Positions 59,801 to 64,000 of a stretch of DNA of 64,000 nt are shown here, piece after piece; position 1 is the stretch's first letter; each line of letters opens with the position of its first letter. The notes under the pieces are model-generated. The model worked only from the letters and a program-made list of their open reading frames with translations. It did no database searches and was not told the DNA's origin. The stretch spans positions 23,684,001-23,748,000 of the forward strand of contig OU612065.1 of NCBI GenBank assembly GCA_914767715.1, in the 5' to 3' direction. The translations under genes were made by a program, and so were the position numbers. The stretch is from Membranipora membranacea. Taxonomy: Eukaryota > Bryozoa > Gymnolaemata > Cheilostomatida > Membraniporidae.

Positions 59801-62800
59801 ATCTATATTAGGCAATTCGCATCGACCTAAGCAGGCACCCTACATTTAGAAATGACGTTAACGAGCAGTTACTGTCACTGATCTCATTACAATTCCTATA
59901 AAAATACATGTTCCAGTTGTTTTTGAGGTAGGGTTAATGATGCACATTAACTACACTCACAGTCACATGGGAAGACGTTTGATTGAGAGAGTTCCCAACA
60001 AGATCAATGACTGGCGGCATCTTCTTCATGTATTTGGCCGCAGTCTTCTTCACCCAGGCAGGCATCGTGGCAGAGAAAAACAATGTCTGTGGTTTTGATG
60101 CAGCTTCTGCAATAATAAACAAATTGAATTATCAATTGGGATTTTTCTGTACAAGGAGTTGATCTTCAGACTTCATAAGCCTTAGACATCTGGAGCAATG
60201 TATCCACAGCATGGAGTTACTAGTAAGTATTCATCCAAGTAGGAAGAGAATCATGTGAGATCAGTTTTTTTAAACACATCATGCAAAAATCATAGCCTAT
60301 CACATGATGTTTGAATAAAGCAAGCAATGAATAATAGGAGTAGGTGGAACACAGTAAAAGGGGAAGTGTAGACTGTGAAAAAGGAGGAAGCAAATATAAA
60401 AAAGGCCAATCAACTGTTTTGATTCTAAAGTGACCTTCGGCACATGACTCTTCAGACCCCCCTGGATTAAGCCCATGATTTCTAGTCATATGTACATAGT
60501 CATTAAATTACATGTTTGACCAGAACGTTTTTTTATTCACGCTGATAAGAAGAAAGAAACAGAATTAAACATCCTGTTTTTTAAAAACTGGTAAAGAAAT
60601 TCGAAGCATTGCGATTTGATGCTTGTAAATTTTTTTTTTTGATGTAGGAACTACTTCCTTATTATTTTTGACTGAGAAATGTACCAGATATTTGAATTCA
60701 TCATTTTGAACTACTTGCACTTATAAAACAACTCTATATCCATCGTATCTCTGTGACATGAATCATAATAGATGACCCTTGAAGTTTAAATCAACTACAT
60801 TAACATCGCAGCCCATCATTAGCCGTAAAAAATATGACTATGTGACAAGGCTACGACATGACTCTTTCATTGCAATTGAATGAGAGTTTTAAACTTTGGG
60901 TTACTACCATGACTTTCAACAACTGCCACAGCACAAACTGCACGTTGAGTTTGAATGATTTTGGGACAGTGATTAAATATCCCCACACAAATTCTAATAA
61001 ATAGTGATTTTCTTGTTCACATGTCTGAGGCCTATCAGAAGAGCGGGAGCAACTCTTAATGCAGGCAAACTGGATAAAACATGCCGCCTTATCACGCTTC
61101 ATGTGCTACCTTATAAATGCATTCAAATCGACATCATGACCAACAATGTTAGTAAACCACAGCTCTTCAGAAACTATATGTCGTGTTGGGCAATTCTATG
61201 CCCAATTGGATTATTGCCTGTTTACTCTCCTTAAACATTCCACTGTTGAAATTGATTTAGAAAATATAATATGCTCCGAGTAGACCTAAAAGGCAAGACA
61301 AACATCTTTTCTGTTGTTTGGAAATGGAGAAATTTGATCTTTTTGTTGCCCCACTTTTTTTATCATCTTCAAATCACTTTTTATTGTTGACTTCTTTGTC
61401 GTTTCACTTTCCTTATTATCTTTAGTGGTGATATTCTGAAAGCTTTTAGGCACATCTTTAGTAGTAGAATTATAATGATTACATTTGACTAGTGACCCGT
61501 TGTGCCTTAGGCTTATGAGTAGAATGGGAGCAACTCTGAATGCAGGTATATTAGTGCACCAAATAGAAAGAAAGAAATATTACACCACAGTTCACATTGC
61601 TGCGAGAGTTGTGAGTGTTTCTGTGATCTGAAGATTACCTATGTTATCTTCATTTAGCAAAAAAATCTTATGCTTACAATCAGGGAGGTACTTGCTTACA
61701 ATTACCTATATGATTAGACACAGGAACAAGTACTATTCAATAATGACCATAAAAATCAATCATGATATAATAAAATTCTATTATGGCATATAAGTGTTTT
61801 ATCTTTACAGCTACAGTATGACACTGGTTCTCAGTCACACCAAATTTGACAATTGTGCCTTTGAGGTTTGCTATTCATCCCAGTCATTTGATGCATAAAT
61901 AACACATACATTAGCCAAAACAGTAAAAAGAAGTGCATAAGATTTATCATTATGCAATCGTTTTTCGAATCAGCTCTTTCACACACAGCAGTTGCAAGTA
62001 TACACAAATATATGTGAGCCTGAAAAGCGGTGTAGTTCAAGTTTACAGCACGGGTGATGGTTGTGAGTGAGTTTGGATTTTTACAATTAATGACAGGGAG
62101 AGGAGATGTGGGGAGAGTGATTCAATAGGCTAACAAGTCTAGCCTTCTAATTTATACACACTGAGATACAAAAATGCTTTCTTTAAATCTATTCAGCTTG
62201 TAAAGTCACCTAATTTCCGGAACAAAATAATAGCTTGTAGATACTGTTCATCTCTGTTATATTTTAACATTTACCTTCCTTGTAGGAGTGTGAAATAATC
62301 TTCTCAACATCATCAGCAAAGCCCATGTCCAACATCTGATCGACCTCATCAAGAACAACATGCTCCAGTTTACTTGTGTCTAAAACCCCTCTGCCGACCC
62401 AATCTAAAACTCTACCTGGAGTTCCTATAAGTATGTCTATACCACTTCGAAGCTCATTTCCTACAAGAATGATACATAGTCAGTAAAACTTTCGAAATTG
62501 TTTTTCAAATACATACAGCATAAAAGTCTGTTTATGTATTATCATTTATCACCACATAGTAATAAAACCCACACTGGGTGTCCTTGGTACAGGACTGGTA
62601 TGGTTTATTTATGACTGTTTTGCAGGCATTTTGATGCTGTGACACAATGGAAAAAGAATTTACCATTCTTACCATCTGATTCTTATAAAACAAAAAGAAA
62701 ACTCTATCAAGAGGCGTTTGGAAATGACAGACTGGGATTTGTCCTCTCATTGAGTAACATGATCAAGGAGAAAACAACTCTGAGTTACATGGCAGGAGTC

Positions 62801-63904
62801 CCATACCTTGTCCACCTAGTGGAACACCACCATAGAAGGCTTGAATATTGATTGTACTGCTTCTCAGGTCCTTGAAATCTTTGGCAACCTGGTTCACCAA
62901 TTCTCTGGTAGGGGCTAGAACAATCACCTGTTTATAAAAACAACCATATCAAATTCAACCACAAGATTAAAACAGAATATTTGCATGAATACACTGGTCA
63001 TTGAGTGGACCTGAAAAAGCTTTCTCTTCCGCTCTACAAAATGTGACACGCCCTTTTTTTGGGTAAACCTATAAAATTTAATAGATACAGAGCTCTATGG
63101 AATGTCAACCACAGTTAACTCTGGCTTATTTGCATTGCAAAATTGTATTGCACATCATTTAAAAAGTTTAGAGTCAAGAGATCACAGAATGGAATGTCAC
63201 TTACCCTTGGTGCTCTCCCACGAGTCTTATTTGGAGTACCGGACTCAAGCTTTTCCATCAATGGTAAAGCAAATGCCAGCTGTAATTAAAACAAAAGTGA
63301 CACCTTGTCATCATTAAAGGATTACTTGATTCAGGGAGAATTCTCCCTGTATGATTTAATTATTCAACAAGAAGATTAACGGAGGAAGCACATTATTGCA
63401 AAGACCTTATTTTAACTCATTGGGCCTTGTTGTCTCTGTAATAATAGTTTCACACCCTTTTTAAATTGTAGTATTCAATAACTATGAGCAATTCTGTATT
63501 TATTTTTGTAAATCACCAGAACAATGGATACACTCTATTGCTAAGCTTTATCAAACAATGACTTCATGTCCATGGAAGCAGATGAGCAATTTGGATGTAG
63601 AAACCATACATTTTACTATCATTATTGGTTTCATGGCCATGCTAGACCACATGAGGTAGATTATTACACCAGTTAAACTGCACAAAATACCATTTGATCA
63701 TATGGTACTTACAACCAGGTAATCCAAACCAGAGATGCTCAAGGCGATATCAAATTTAATCACCAAATCAGTTAGAAAACAAACAATTCTGAGTACCTAC
63801 CGTTTTACCGGTTCCAGTTCTGGCCTTGGCTATTGTGTCTTCGCCTTCCAAAACCTTCTTATATGTCTCTACTTGGATGGGGAAGAGATAGTTGATACCT
63901 TTGG
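53852..63904 (-). CDS. DDX21: DDX21/DDX50-like nucleolar DEAD-box RNA helicase (5' part outside window)
   Basis: An ATP-dependent RNA helicase of the nucleolar Gu family, acting in rRNA processing and Pol I/II transcription. Twelve exons (minus order): 63904-63801, 63279-63205, 62927-62807, 62460-62275, 60106-59961, 59730-59524, 59356-59252, 57036-56917, 56343-56270, 55642-55483, 54704-54573, 54118-53852, about 564 residues. The motifs run in order: GINYLFPIQ (Q motif), ARTGTGKT (I), APTREL (Ia), TPGR (Ib), DEVD (II, the Gu-family form of DEAD), SATMP (III), MIFCDTK (IV), [11 protein letters not shown] (V), [10 protein letters not shown] (VI). The GUCT RNA-binding domain follows ([26 protein letters not shown]...[10 protein letters not shown]). 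The C-terminal exon is Gly/Arg/Gln-rich with RGG-like repeats and ends KRQKFY. Large introns at 57,037-59,251 and 60,107-62,274 hold nothing I recognise. The N-terminal exon(s) lie beyond base 64,000. Confidence 0.93.
56570..56985 (-). repeat. Tandem duplication including part of a DDX21 exon
   Basis: About 200 bases are duplicated in tandem: 56,580-56,775 and 56,795-56,985. Both copies contain GATACCACCT, GAATTTCA, TAATAGCTGATGACTTA and the 3' half of the DDX21 motif-VI exon (real exon 57036-56917). In the left copy the exon half reads [18 protein letters not shown], with W replacing R, and its donor is ATAAGT instead of GTAAGT, so it cannot be used as a normal exon end. Confidence 0.8.
63332..63349. 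repeat. 18-bp perfect palindrome CAGGGAGAATTCTCCCTG
   Basis: A perfect palindrome in a DDX21 intron, flanked by TGATT on the left and, two bases away, TGATT on the right. It resembles the larger CAGGGAG hairpin at 38355-38387. Confidence 0.6.
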
Positions 63905-64000
63905 CTAGAAAATCAGGATTGAAGGTATAGGAACACACAAGAAGTACGGAAGATTGTCAGCATTCCGCAGCAGAGAGACAATCTCATCCAGTAAATTATG

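Overview
The window is animal nuclear DNA. Genes are broken by many short GT-AG introns, the sequence is AT-rich, and the genes are typical of metazoans: an interferon regulatory factor, a Tubby protein, an ABCG2-type transporter, exosome subunit MTR3, a minor-spliceosome protein and a DDX21-type helicase. The gene set and transposons point to an invertebrate; I cannot fix the phylum. I joined exons by hand from splice sites, reading phase and family similarity. Phases close exactly across every intron given below.

Region 1 (1 to about 31,440) is a tandem cluster of ABCG2-like half-transporter genes, all on the minus strand. Copy A (283-6044) runs off the left edge. Copy B (about 8,219-11,858) is a decayed relic: it has an in-frame stop in the H-loop exon and has lost its first exon and its whole membrane half. 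Copy C (13,211-28,224) is an intact 14-exon reading frame of 670 residues. It lacks one small symmetric exon that A and B keep. A and C are nearly identical even in introns, so they are a recent duplication, and their upstream regions (6,045-8,219 and 28,225-31,440) are paralogous too. Copy C's introns have collected a LINE relic, a hAT-type transposon with perfect ends, a 4.7 kb insertion carrying THAP-domain relics, and a 31 bp hairpin insertion.

Region 2 (about 31,440-64,000) holds single-copy genes. TUB/TULP is on minus (31,994-34,992). Two or more exons of an unrecognised membrane protein are on minus (37,305-37,637). EXOSC6/MTR3 is on plus (38,111-42,079). SNRNP25 is on minus (42,203-44,345), tail to tail with EXOSC6. 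Next comes a patch of LINE fragments and a hAT MITE (44,889-47,745). An IRF1/2-like gene is on plus (48,406-51,531). DDX21/DDX50-like is on minus (53,852-63,904) with its 5' end beyond the window. These genes have no evident shared pathway beyond general RNA handling (EXOSC6, SNRNP25, DDX21).

The most unusual signal is a set of very short hairpin (fold-back) insertions. Two share the terminal sequence TCACAGAGTAAGGAT and are flanked by exact 5 bp target duplications. For one of them the empty site is present in the paralogous ABCG intron.
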